Shown: one piece after another, positions 34,478-42,749 of the stretch | Numbering within the stretch: the stretch's first letter is position 1 | Layout of the letters: each line of letters begins with the position of its first letter | DNA from: JAFGTP01 sp964498725 | GTDB taxonomy: Bacteria; Fidelibacterota; UBA2242; JAFGTP01 | Direction of reading: 5' to 3' | Assembly: GCA_964498725.1 (NCBI GenBank) | Contig: CAZCHS010000007.1 | Span: 4,995 to 68,994, forward strand | Length of the DNA stretch: 64,000 bases | Position numbers and translations under genes: made by a program | The notes under the pieces: generated by a model | The model's database searches: none | What the model saw: the letters and a program-made list of their open reading frames with translations, nothing else | What the model was told of the DNA's origin: nothing

Positions 34478-34805
34478 AAATATTGGTTACGGATTTATTA
34501 TTTTCGGAATCCTGTTTGACTTTTTCGGTGTCCTGGGACTGGTGCGGCTACCGGATGTTTATAACCGGTTGCAGGCCGCAACCAAATGTGTGACTTTTGG
34601 TTCCGCCGGAATTTTATTCGGAACATTCCTGATCAGGGGTTTTAGTTCCTTTGGATTCAAAGCTTTGCTGGGAATTGCCTTCATATTTTTGACATCCCCG
34701 GTGGCCGCCCATGTGATTGCCCGGGCCGCCCATCGCAGTAAAATTGCTTTGGCGGAGAATACCACAGTTGATCGCTATGAAGAAGATAAAGAAGGAAACG
34801 CTTAG
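34470..34805 (+). CDS. mrpG: Mrp/Mbh antiporter subunit G (MnhG/MbhC-like)
   Basis: 111-aa protein with three helices: GLVRLPDVYNRLQAATKCVT and FIFLTSPVAAHVIARAAHRS are diagnostic for MnhG. It completes the E-F-G part of the antiporter. A 71-bp gap follows before the ferredoxin-like gene. Confidence 0.92.
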   Translation: MIENIGYGFIIFGILFDFFGVLGLVRLPDVYNRLQAATKCVTFGSAGILFGTFLIRGFSSFGFKALLGIAFIFLTSPVAAHVIARAAHRSKIALAENTTVDRYEEDKEGNA

Positions 34806-34876
34806 ACACCTGCTAAACCCACGGATCATTATAAATGTAATCGTGGAAATAGCGGGAAAAATAGAAGGAATTTAAT

Positions 34877-35482
34877 ATGATTTGGCCAAAAATTAGAGAA
34901 GTGAAAGAAGCGCTGACCTCATTTTTCACAAAGCCCTATACCACCGGGTTTCCGGCCCAACCCTATGCCGGGGATGAAGGGTATCGCGGGTTTCCGGAAT
35001 ACCATGAAGAGGATTGTATTGGCTGCGGCGCCTGTGCCCAGGTTTGCCCTTCCACAGCAATTGAGATGAATGATGATGTCAAGGCTCTGAAACGGACGCT
35101 GACGATCGATTATTTCTCCTGTATTAATTGCGGGCAATGTGTGGAAAATTGCACCACGGAAAAAGGAATTGAGAATAAGCATAGCTTATACTCTTTTTCT
35201 ACTCAGGACAAGCAAGATGAGGCGCATTTTAATGCCGTGGAAAAGGAACTGGTTCTGTGTGAAACTTGCGGTAAAATTATCGGATGCCGGGACCATCTGC
35301 TTTTTATCAAGCGGCAGCTGGGGCCAAAGGCTTTTTCTCATCCAAATTTTCTACTGGAAACCCAGCGGCAATTTATGTCTGTGCCGGCTTCCGGGCCCAA
35401 AGAAAAATTGCGACGGGAAGATTACATCAAGGAAGTGTGTCCGAAGTGTCGTCATAAAATCGTTGTAAAAGATGAGTTTTAA
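34877..35482 (+). CDS. NuoI/MbhN-like ferredoxin subunit with C-terminal Cys-pair region
   Basis: 201-aa subunit. Two [4Fe-4S] motifs (CIGCGACAQVCP and CINCGQCVENC) are typical of NuoI/HycF/MbhN electron-entry subunits. The C-terminal half adds LCETCGKIIGC and VCPKCRHKIV, which look like a zinc ribbon or another metal site and resemble HyfH/HycF proteins. It is separated from mrpG by 71 bp and overlaps the protease gene by 11 bp. Confidence 0.87.
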   Translation: MIWPKIREVKEALTSFFTKPYTTGFPAQPYAGDEGYRGFPEYHEEDCIGCGACAQVCPSTAIEMNDDVKALKRTLTIDYFSCINCGQCVENCTTEKGIENKHSLYSFSTQDKQDEAHFNAVEKELVLCETCGKIIGCRDHLLFIKRQLGPKAFSHPNFLLETQRQFMSVPASGPKEKLRREDYIKEVCPKCRHKIVVKDEF

Positions 35483-35933
35483 TCAGTTACAAAAAATAGT
35501 GGAAAAATATCAAACGGATAAAATAGTCGTGGTCGGACTGGGAAATCATTTCTGTTCCGATGACCGGGCCGGACTGGTGCTGTTTGAAAAATTAAAGAAG
35601 ATGCCGCAATTGCAGGATGTTTTTTTTCTGGAAGTCGGCTGCAATCCGGAAAACTACCTGGCAGTTATTATTGATAAAAATCCTGATTTGATACTATTTG
35701 TCGATGCCGCTGAAAATAAAACAAATCCCGAAGGGATAATGCTTTACCGGGCCGATGAATTGGAAGACAAGGAATTCAGCACCCATGCCTATTCCATCGG
35801 GTTCATTGAAAAATATATTAAAATGAGTATCAGGGCCGACATTCGTTATCTGGGAATTAATATTAATAATTCCAAACCGGGCAAAAAAATGTCTGAGCAG
35901 GTTGTCAACCAAATAAACACCTTTTTGAAATAA
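35472..35933 (+). CDS. Hydrogenase maturation protease
   Basis: 153-aa HycI/HyaD-type endopeptidase. It shows VVGLGNHFCSDDRAG, corresponding to the metal-ligand motif (GNxLxxDDGxG) of this family, and LILFVDAAENK. Such proteases cut the C-terminus of the [NiFe] large subunit after metal insertion. It belongs at the end of the hydrogenase operon. Its stop codon overlaps the histidine kinase start by one base. Confidence 0.85.
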   Translation: MSFNQLQKIVEKYQTDKIVVVGLGNHFCSDDRAGLVLFEKLKKMPQLQDVFFLEVGCNPENYLAVIIDKNPDLILFVDAAENKTNPEGIMLYRADELEDKEFSTHAYSIGFIEKYIKMSIRADIRYLGININNSKPGKKMSEQVVNQINTFLK

Positions 35934-37273
35934 TGCCAAAGCAAAACCAAAATGATTTGATATTTCCTTTTTTTACCATCGGGTCTCTGCGACTTCGGCT
36001 GGCCTGGTTTATTAACCTTCGTTGGTTTTTGATCTTTATCATTTTTACGATTATTGAGATCAGTAATATCAATCATTATGCAATCGGGATCAACCAACTT
36101 TATATTTTGACGGCCATTCTGGTGGTTTTAAATCTTTTCTACATTTTCATTGATAAGTATTTTCCCTTTCAAAGGTTTAAACAGGAATTCGTATTTGCCG
36201 AAGTGCAGGTAATTCTGGATATTGTCTGCATTTCTTTTATCATCCATTATGTGGGAGGGATCCGTAATCCTTTTTATTTTATTTATATTATCCATATAGT
36301 CATCTCCGGAATATTGTTTCAAAGCCTGACACCCTATTTCAATGCCGGCTTCGCAGCGCTTGTGCTAACGATCTGGACGCTGCTGGAATATTATCAGATT
36401 GTGCCAATCTATCCCTATGACCTGGAACGGTTGCTCCTATCTGAAATTGTCATTTCATTACTGGCTTTTTACTTTTTGATCTTTTCTATCACCTACATTA
36501 TTACGGATTTTATTTCCCGGTTTCGTAAAATCAAAAAGATGATTGATCATAAATCAGTCCTGCTTAAGCAAACTATGGAAGAGCGGGATAAGATTTTCCG
36601 GTTCACAGCCCATGAACTGAAGTCGCCGTTAACAACATTGCGCAGTATTTTAGCCGTCATTCAAATGCTCACCGATATGCCTCATGAAAAGGACCGCATC
36701 AGGGATATGCTCAACCGGGCGGAAAAACGCTCTGACCAGGTATTGGAAATGGTCAAGGACATGATCGAGATTACACACTTCAAACAGGGTAAGGAAAATA
36801 AAGCCCGTGAAAAACTCAACTGGGGAAACTGGGTGGAGGACAAGGTTTTTGCTGTGCAGGAATATGCGGAAAGTAAACGGATTGATCTGCAGTTTATCAA
36901 CAAAACCTTTGAGCGGGAATTTTATGTACCGGTGGATAGTATGAAAAAAATTGTTACCAACCTGATCAATAATGCTATTCGCTATACTCCTGAAGGGGGT
37001 CGTGTAGCAGTTACGGCCTTTGTAAATAATAAAGACTATGGCGTGCTTGTCAAAGATACCGGAATCGGCCTCGCAAAAGAAGACAAAGACAAGATCTATG
37101 AGGAATTTTTCCGCAGCGCCGAAGCCCGCAAAATGGAAAAAATTGGTACCGGCCTCGGTCTCTCCCTGGTCAAAGAAATTATTGAAAAACTGGGGGGTGA
37201 AATATCAGTGGAAAGTGAACAGGGGAAAGGCAGTGAGTTTAAAGTCGTGGTGCCAATTAAGAGCAAATTTTAA
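35933..37273 (+). CDS. Membrane sensor histidine kinase
   Basis: 446-aa kinase. The first 200 residues hold about six membrane helices with short loops and no large periplasmic sensor, so it probably senses something in or at the membrane. HisKA with TAHELKSPLTTLRS has the phospho-acceptor His near residue 227; the ATPase domain shows NLINNAIRYTPEGG (N box), KDTGIGLAKED (G1) and GTGLGLSLVKEI (G2). It starts inside the stop codon of the hydrogenase protease gene (TAATG), so it is translated with that operon. The receiver-only regulator at 22938 is the likely partner (inference). Confidence 0.93.
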   Translation: MPKQNQNDLIFPFFTIGSLRLRLAWFINLRWFLIFIIFTIIEISNINHYAIGINQLYILTAILVVLNLFYIFIDKYFPFQRFKQEFVFAEVQVILDIVCISFIIHYVGGIRNPFYFIYIIHIVISGILFQSLTPYFNAGFAALVLTIWTLLEYYQIVPIYPYDLERLLLSEIVISLLAFYFLIFSITYIITDFISRFRKIKKMIDHKSVLLKQTMEERDKIFRFTAHELKSPLTTLRSILAVIQMLTDMPHEKDRIRDMLNRAEKRSDQVLEMVKDMIEITHFKQGKENKAREKLNWGNWVEDKVFAVQEYAESKRIDLQFINKTFEREFYVPVDSMKKIVTNLINNAIRYTPEGGRVAVTAFVNNKDYGVLVKDTGIGLAKEDKDKIYEEFFRSAEARKMEKIGTGLGLSLVKEIIEKLGGEISVESEQGKGSEFKVVVPIKSKF

Positions 37274-37317
37274 CACAACTACCGGCCTGATCAATCAATA
37301 TTTACAGGTAAATCCGA

Positions 37318-37340
37318 CCTCTTGATTATCCTTCAAGGGG
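37318..37340. terminator. Weak hairpin between convergent genes
   Basis: CCTCTTGA pairs with TCAAGGGG (one G:T wobble) in the gap between the convergent histidine kinase and DUF523 genes. No T-run follows on either strand, so its terminating role is doubtful. Confidence 0.35.
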
Positions 37341-37356
37341 GAAACAGGGTTGCCTC

Positions 37357-37770
37357 TTACAACTCCTGCTCTGTTACTACTTCGATTCCTTCCCGAATCA
37401 GCATTTCCGCAAAAACACCATTTCCTCTAATCTTTGTATGGGTGAACGTACCGTCATAGATGATACCTGCGCCACAGGAAGGGGAATGGCTTTTTAGGAT
37501 GGCTTTCTTGCATTGGGCGAGTTTTGCGATATTCAGGGCTTCTCTGGCGCCGTGATAAAAATACTCTGTTACATCTTCACCCTTTTGATTGATGACTTTG
37601 CCATTCTGAATTTCCGCCGGAACACGGGGTGTGGGCAGCCCGCCTAATTGTTCCGCGCAAACCGGTAGGGCTTCACCCTTTTTCACCAACTCAATGACTT
37701 TTTTACAGGAACGGTGTTTCCCGTCATAGGCGCAATTAATCCCGGCTAAACAGGCGCTGACAACAATCAT
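37357..37770 (-). CDS. DUF523 family protein
   Basis: About 137 aa. The N-terminus VVSACLAGINCAYDG, LPVCAEQLGGLPTPR and LKSHSPSCGAG are the conserved DUF523 segments, with several invariant cysteines that suggest a metal site. The function of the family is not established. The frame extends to 37785, but ATG 37770 is preceded by GAGGG and starts directly in the family motif, so it is preferred. It is convergent with the histidine kinase gene. Confidence 0.9.
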   Translation of the reverse strand: MIVVSACLAGINCAYDGKHRSCKKVIELVKKGEALPVCAEQLGGLPTPRVPAEIQNGKVINQKGEDVTEYFYHGAREALNIAKLAQCKKAILKSHSPSCGAGIIYDGTFTHTKIRGNGVFAEMLIREGIEVVTEQEL

Positions 37771-37913
37771 AATTCCCTCATCCATTATCTATTTTATCAA
37801 AACAAGGTAATTTATAACAATCAGTGAAAAGAGCTAAGTTGAAAATAAAAAAAATTTATTTAGGACAGATATGGTTTAGATATATGAGGCAATATTTATA
37901 AATTTTGAGCATC

Positions 37914-38711
37914 ATGATGAAAGATTCCAATTATTCTAAGCTGACAAAGAATGAGGAGCAGGCAATTAGGCGCCTGAAGTCTGCCCACGGTCGTAAAAAA
38001 GAACGCGCTTTTTTGGTGGAAGGAATAAAAAATGTCACGGAGTTATTACTCTCTGAAATGGCTGTGGATTTTGTATGTTTATCGGATTCCGTCGCCGCTG
38101 ACCGTCAATCCTGGTTCCAAAAATTATGTGATGAAAAAAATATTGAATTACGCCCAGTACGGCATCAGGATTACAAAAAAATCTCTACCATGAAAAATCC
38201 GGAAGGAATTCTGGCAGTTTGCCGGTATCCTGATCAGGAGGATCTCAATGATCTGGTTTTGCCGGGTCTTTTTCTGTGGGAAATTAATGATCCGGGAAAT
38301 TTGGGGACTATATTGCGTACAGCGGCCTGGTATGGCATTAAGTCCATTATATTATCAGAAAATTCAGTAGACGCCTACAATCCCAAGGTACTGCGCGGGT
38401 CCATGGGTAGTTTTATGCATTTAAGGATCATTCAGCAGATCAGTCAGCATCATTTTATTGATTTTGTCCGCGACAGGAAAATTCCCGTCTTTGCTGCTGA
38501 TTTAAAAGGAGAAAATCCGGAGACATTTGATCCCGGCGAGGGCGATTATATTTTAGCTTTTGGCAGCGAATCCCATGGCGTTCCGGCTGAAATTCAGGAT
38601 AATTGCGAGACAATATTGTCCATTCCAAAATTCGGGCGGGGAGAGTCCCTAAACCTGGCGGTCTCAGTGGGAATAATTTTAAATTCATTAATCAACAGGG
38701 GAAACGGATGA
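37914..38711 (+). CDS. TrmH/SpoU family RNA 2'-O-methyltransferase
   Basis: About 265 aa. The N-terminal substrate-binding domain has ALVEG-type sequence (ERAFLVEGIKNVTELL); the SpoU domain has WEINDPGNLGTILRTA (motif 1), LRGSMGSFMHL (motif 2) and FGSESHGVP with IPKFGRGESLNLAVSVGI (motif 3), forming the trefoil-knot SAM site. It methylates ribose in rRNA or tRNA. TTG 37905 is the first in-frame start; ATG 37914 or 37917 are equally likely. It overlaps the next gene by 4 bp and heads a five-gene operon to 42557. Confidence 0.92.
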   Translation: MMKDSNYSKLTKNEEQAIRRLKSAHGRKKERAFLVEGIKNVTELLLSEMAVDFVCLSDSVAADRQSWFQKLCDEKNIELRPVRHQDYKKISTMKNPEGILAVCRYPDQEDLNDLVLPGLFLWEINDPGNLGTILRTAAWYGIKSIILSENSVDAYNPKVLRGSMGSFMHLRIIQQISQHHFIDFVRDRKIPVFAADLKGENPETFDPGEGDYILAFGSESHGVPAEIQDNCETILSIPKFGRGESLNLAVSVGIILNSLINRGNG

Positions 38712-39256
38712 GAATATTTTTTTGCTTGTTACTATTTTTTCAGGGAGTATTGTTTGCGGCCCCAACTGACTCCACCGTCACCATGAAAAAAAATGAAACC
38801 AATATCGCGGTCATAAAGATGCCTTCATTTTTCGCCACCGGATTGAATACCAAGAGTTTTTTCCTGTCAAGACACATCTCCCCCAAAGTCCGGCCGGAAA
38901 ATAAAAAAAACATGCTTTTTAGCTTTTTCACCACCAGTTGTATACCCTGCCGAAAAGAAATCCCTTTTTTAAGTGAACAAATTGATAAATACAATATTGA
39001 AAAAGCCTACCTGGTTAATGTTGGTGAGAAAGAGGAGCAGGTGCGGCAGTACATTGATCATTACCAATATGATATGAATATTTTGCTGGACCCCTACGGA
39101 ATGGTAGCAAAAAAATTGAAAGTGACCACAACACCGGTAATGATGATCGTATCCGGAGATGGAGAATTACTCTATCGGCATAATGGGTTCCTGGAACCGG
39201 ACACAATGGAAATTGCAAGACATCTGAAAGAATGGTTTGTTGAGGATGACCAATGA
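38708..39256 (+). CDS. Exported thioredoxin-like (TlpA/ResA-type) protein
   Basis: About 182 aa. A signal peptide (RIFFCLLLFFQGVLFA) is followed by a thioredoxin fold with the redox pair CIPC in FFTTSCIPCRKEIPFL, a variable PYGMVAKKLKV segment and the cis-Pro loop VTTTPVMMIV. Probably a periplasmic thiol-disulfide exchanger. The frame is open from 38603, but ATG 38708 has AGGGG upstream, overlaps the preceding stop (ATGA) and gives the signal peptide at the N-terminus. Confidence 0.85.
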   Translation: MRIFFCLLLFFQGVLFAAPTDSTVTMKKNETNIAVIKMPSFFATGLNTKSFFLSRHISPKVRPENKKNMLFSFFTTSCIPCRKEIPFLSEQIDKYNIEKAYLVNVGEKEEQVRQYIDHYQYDMNILLDPYGMVAKKLKVTTTPVMMIVSGDGELLYRHNGFLEPDTMEIARHLKEWFVEDDQ

Positions 39257-40053
39257 AATTCAAAGCGCCGAAAATATCCGTCACAGTAGTGCTCTTTTTA
39301 GGTGGAATGGCGCTGGGCTTTACTATTGCTATTCTGCTGATGATGGTGCGTATCGCGCAGAATCCTGATAATATTAATACCTATTCCCAATTTTCTCTTT
39401 TATTGGGAGAAGCATTAATTCCCCTGCCAATTTTGATTTGGGCGATTAAAAAAAAGCAATCTCTAAAAACCGTATTCCGGTTCAACAGCGTTAAACTGAA
39501 TTATTTTATTTTTGCGATTCTGGCGGGAATCGGGCTGGTGATCGTTTCCGATGAACTGGAGCGGTTGATTGGTATGTTTGTTACAATTCCCGATCAGTTT
39601 GCGCAGCTGGACAAATTGCTGACTATTTCCAATTGGCCCTCGGCTTTGCTGATCATCTCCAGTATTGCCCTCATCGGCCCCATGGCGGAAGAAATGGTGT
39701 TTCGCGGTTTTTTGCAGCAGTCCCTGGAAGAAAATATGAAGGATGTTACCCAGGCGGTGATTTACACTGCCCTGGCTTTTACACTGGTTCATTTTAATAT
39801 TTACTGGGCGCTGAATATTTTCATCATTGGATTTTTTCTCTCTTTTATCGGCTGGAAGACCAATTCCATCTGGCCGACTTTTACCATTCATCTGATCAAT
39901 AATTCCCTGGCCCTTGTCTTTGTCCATTTTGAGGAGACAATCGCGAAATATTATTTGTTTCACGGCCATGTTCATCCCCTTATTTTTTTGACGGGAGTGT
40001 TTGTTTTAGGAATTTTCATGGTTAAATTATCTAAGCTTGAAAATTGCGAATAA
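39253..40053 (+). CDS. CPBP family intramembrane metalloprotease (CAAX-protease-like)
   Basis: 266-aa membrane protein with about eight helices. The active-site motifs of the CPBP/Abi family are present: AEEMVFRGFLQQ (EExxxR), TLVHFNIYWAL (His of motif 2) and FTIHLINNSLALV (HxxxN of motif 3). Members cleave prenylated or membrane-embedded peptides, but the substrate here is unknown. It overlaps both upstream and operon neighbours closely (ATGA with the thioredoxin-like gene). Confidence 0.88.
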   Translation: MKFKAPKISVTVVLFLGGMALGFTIAILLMMVRIAQNPDNINTYSQFSLLLGEALIPLPILIWAIKKKQSLKTVFRFNSVKLNYFIFAILAGIGLVIVSDELERLIGMFVTIPDQFAQLDKLLTISNWPSALLIISSIALIGPMAEEMVFRGFLQQSLEENMKDVTQAVIYTALAFTLVHFNIYWALNIFIIGFFLSFIGWKTNSIWPTFTIHLINNSLALVFVHFEETIAKYYLFHGHVHPLIFLTGVFVLGIFMVKLSKLENCE

Positions 40054-40071
40054 TTAAAGAAGGAGGGTAAC

Positions 40072-41448
40072 ATGCGGGACAGAGAGTTTATTATACTATT
40101 GGATACCTTCAGACGACTGATACGCAGGAACGCCGTGCAAAACATCAAAAAAATGCTGGATAAAACCCACTATGCTGACTTGTCGCGTATTTTTCCTTCT
40201 TTGACTGCGGAAGAGCGGAATTATATATTTTCAAAAATCGAATCCTATGATTATAAAGCCGACCTGGTTTCAGAATTGGAAGAAACCATCACCCATGATC
40301 TGCTGGAAACCCTTGATCCTAAAGAAATTGTCAAAATATTAAACCACATGCCGCCGGATGATCAGGCGGATATTGTGGGCAGCCTGGATGAAGAACTGGA
40401 AACCAAGATCCTGGATATTATGAAGGACAAGGAGTCCGAGGGGCTGGAAGAATTGATGATGTATCCCCCGGAATCTGCCGGTGGTATCATGGTGCCGTTA
40501 CCCTTTAAGATGTACGAAGAAAACACAGTTCAGGAAACGATAGATTCGGTGCATAAACAGGAAGATACTGAGATGATCTTTTATATCTATATTGTGGATG
40601 AGCACGAGCATCTCAGTGGTATCCTTTCCATGCGTCATTTATTGACAGCCAAGCCGGAAACCAAACTAAAAGATATCATGCTTACCAATGTACTGACGGT
40701 TTCTCCGGAAACTGATCAGGAAGAGGTAGCGCGCATCACCTCGCGATATGATTTACTGGCTTTACCGGTGGTGGACAATACGAATAAATTACTGGGTATT
40801 GTCACTGTCGATGATATTATCGATGTATTACGGGAAGAAGCGACAGAAGACTTTTTACAGATGGCGGGTGTTGGTAAGGATCGTGAGATTTTACTGAAAA
40901 CCCCGTTCCAGGCGGCGCGCGCCCGGTTTCCCTGGCTTTTTGCCACTTTTCTGGGAGGCTTCATCGCTTCCATTATTGTGCAAAATTTTGAGCACCTTAT
41001 TAAAGAGTTTGTTTTGCTTTCCGCTTTTATGCCCATCGTGATGGGTATGGGCGGTAATGTCGGTACTCAGTCTTCTACCATTATTGTGCGCGGTCTGTCC
41101 ACCGGAAGAATTGATTTTAACCATCTCAGCCGGGTCTTTTTCCGGCAGGTTTTAATCGGTATTATGCTGGGACTGGCCTATGGAGTATTGCTGCTTTTAT
41201 TTACTCTTTTCTTCAACTTTGGCGTGGATAATATATTATTACTTAGCACGATCATAGGCATGTCATTGTCCTTTTCGATGCTGATTGCCGCCAGTACAGG
41301 GACGATTACGCCGCTTTTGCTGGAACGGTTTAGTATTGACCCGGCGGTGGCTACCGGCCCGATTGTCACTACGGTTGTGGATATACTGGGTATTTTTGTA
41401 TATTTTGGAATCGCTACTTTGATCATGCGTGGTTTTGGAATCATATGA
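40072..41448 (+). CDS. mgtE: Magnesium transporter MgtE
   Basis: 458-aa transporter. The cytosolic N-domain (ADLSRIFPSLTAEERNYIF; LNHMPPDDQADIVGSLDEE) leads into two CBS domains at residues of about 140-260 (SAGGIMVPLPFKM; LPVVDNTNKLLGIVTVDDII). The five-helix membrane domain carries the pore motif LSAFMPIVMGMGGNVGTQS. It imports Mg2+, gated by Mg2+ binding to the CBS region. GGAGGG precedes the start. It overlaps the GT2 gene by 4 bp. Confidence 0.95.
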   Translation: MRDREFIILLDTFRRLIRRNAVQNIKKMLDKTHYADLSRIFPSLTAEERNYIFSKIESYDYKADLVSELEETITHDLLETLDPKEIVKILNHMPPDDQADIVGSLDEELETKILDIMKDKESEGLEELMMYPPESAGGIMVPLPFKMYEENTVQETIDSVHKQEDTEMIFYIYIVDEHEHLSGILSMRHLLTAKPETKLKDIMLTNVLTVSPETDQEEVARITSRYDLLALPVVDNTNKLLGIVTVDDIIDVLREEATEDFLQMAGVGKDREILLKTPFQAARARFPWLFATFLGGFIASIIVQNFEHLIKEFVLLSAFMPIVMGMGGNVGTQSSTIIVRGLSTGRIDFNHLSRVFFRQVLIGIMLGLAYGVLLLLFTLFFNFGVDNILLLSTIIGMSLSFSMLIAASTGTITPLLLERFSIDPAVATGPIVTTVVDILGIFVYFGIATLIMRGFGII

Positions 41449-42557
41449 TATTAAACTACCTGCTTGTATTTTTTAGCCTGGTCCATTTTTTTGCCGTCAT
41501 ACTATTTTTTCTGGGGCTTTTCAAAAAAGTTGACGGAGAATCTCATTCCCAACCTTTTGTAACAGTTATTATTGCCTTAAAAAATGAAGAAGAGAATCTG
41601 CATGACTTGTTGCGGGGATTGAAAGACCAGGATTATCCGGGAAATAAGCATGAAATTTTACTGGTGGATAATGATTCTGCTGATAATACCTTTGCCAAAT
41701 TGCAACAACTGACAGCGAAACTGGATAATTTCCATTGCCTTTCCACAAAGAATTACCAATCGGAATATCGCTATAAAAAAGAAGCTCTGATGATGGGAAT
41801 AGAAAATTCAAGGGGCGACATAATTTTATCAACTGATGCTGACTGTGTAATTCCCGCCACCTGGATTTCCGCTATGGTGCGTAATTATACTGAGGATGTG
41901 GAGATGGTAATCGGATTTTCGGAGGTCATTGCCAATTCATCGGTCTTTCAGAAACTTCAAACCCTGGATTTTATGCAGCTAATGGCAGCGGCCAAAGGAA
42001 GCCTGAACCTGGGTTTTCCCTGGGGTGGCAGCGGCCAAAATATTTCCTTTCGCAAACAGGCTTTTTACAATTGCGACGGCTATAAAAATCTGAAAACAAT
42101 TAAGGGTGGTGATGACACGCTCTTCATTCAGAAATTTGCCAAAAAAAATGAAGGCCGGATTGTTTTTGCCGATAATCATGGCAGTGGTGTCAAAACCAAA
42201 GCTGTCGAGAGTTTTCGGGCCTTTATGCGGCAACGCATTCGCTGGGCGTCGGAAGCAAATTATACCCGTCATTTTAATCTATTGGTTTTTTTCATATCAT
42301 TAGGTACTTTCCTGGCAAACTTCTCTATCCTTTATTATTTGATAATGTCATTTATCAACAGTAGTTACTGGCCCTATTTTCTGGGACTGACAGCTTTGAA
42401 ATTTTTGGGCGAATTTGCCCTGGCCCTAAAAGCCGCGAAAAGTTTTGGCCTGAAACGGGTTCTGCCGTTTTTTCCTCTGTGGTTTGTCATTTATCCGGCC
42501 TATGCTTTTTTCCTGGGAATCATGAGTTTTCAGGGGCAGAAAGTAAAATGGAAATAG
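41445..42557 (+). CDS. Family 2 glycosyltransferase, membrane-bound
   Basis: 370 aa. An N-terminal hydrophobic segment is followed by a GT-A domain: VTVIIALKNEEENLHDLLRG, LVDNDSADNTF, a DADC metal motif and RQRIRWASE, comparable to the Q/RxxRW motif of processive GT2 enzymes. Two to three membrane helices end the protein. It probably transfers sugars to a membrane-linked or polysaccharide acceptor; the donor is unknown. It is the last gene of the trmH-like to mgtE string. Confidence 0.88.
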   Translation: MILNYLLVFFSLVHFFAVILFFLGLFKKVDGESHSQPFVTVIIALKNEEENLHDLLRGLKDQDYPGNKHEILLVDNDSADNTFAKLQQLTAKLDNFHCLSTKNYQSEYRYKKEALMMGIENSRGDIILSTDADCVIPATWISAMVRNYTEDVEMVIGFSEVIANSSVFQKLQTLDFMQLMAAAKGSLNLGFPWGGSGQNISFRKQAFYNCDGYKNLKTIKGGDDTLFIQKFAKKNEGRIVFADNHGSGVKTKAVESFRAFMRQRIRWASEANYTRHFNLLVFFISLGTFLANFSILYYLIMSFINSSYWPYFLGLTALKFLGEFALALKAAKSFGLKRVLPFFPLWFVIYPAYAFFLGIMSFQGQKVKWK

Positions 42558-42560
42558 ACA

Positions 42561-42656
42561 ACTCTGTTTCCCTTTCAGGGAAATTTTCTTTTGATCATCT
42601 TTTGCCACAGGGCTTTTTTTCGCCCATTGTCAGGCTGTGTTTCACTGTTAGGGAAC
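42561..42656 (-). repeat. Triple-hairpin dispersed repeat family B, copy 1
   Basis: Read on the minus strand it matches the element at 63820-63934: a TTCCCTAAC-type hairpin, CACAGCCTGACAATGGGCG, GCCCTGTG, and TTTCCCTGAAAGGGAAACAG then AGTT. The last hairpin (TTTCCCT-TTC-AGGGAAA on the plus strand, 42568-42584) is perfect. It follows the GT2 stop directly. Confidence 0.85.
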
Positions 42657-42690
42657 AAGTTGTAACTAACAATATCTATTAATCCGCAGG

Positions 42691-42726
42691 TAATAAAAAA
42701 AGCCCACCCAAACAAGGCAGGCTTTC
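42691..42726 (-). terminator. Rho-independent terminator of the DUF5916 gene
   Basis: On the minus strand AAAGCCTGCC pairs with GGGTGGGCTTT around TTGTTT and runs into a T-tract. It lies 24 bp downstream of the DUF5916 stop codon. Confidence 0.8.
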
Positions 42727-42749
42727 TGAGTTTATCAGTCTGAGATATT

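Noticed and set aside
23330..35482. Respiratory complex I (nuo) operon
   Set aside because: The NuoD-like protein keeps all four NiFe-binding cysteines, Mrp subunits are present, and nuoE/F/G are missing.
38603..38707. N-terminal extension of the thioredoxin-like protein
   Set aside because: It lies inside the trmH-like gene; ATG 38708 has a ribosome site and a signal peptide.
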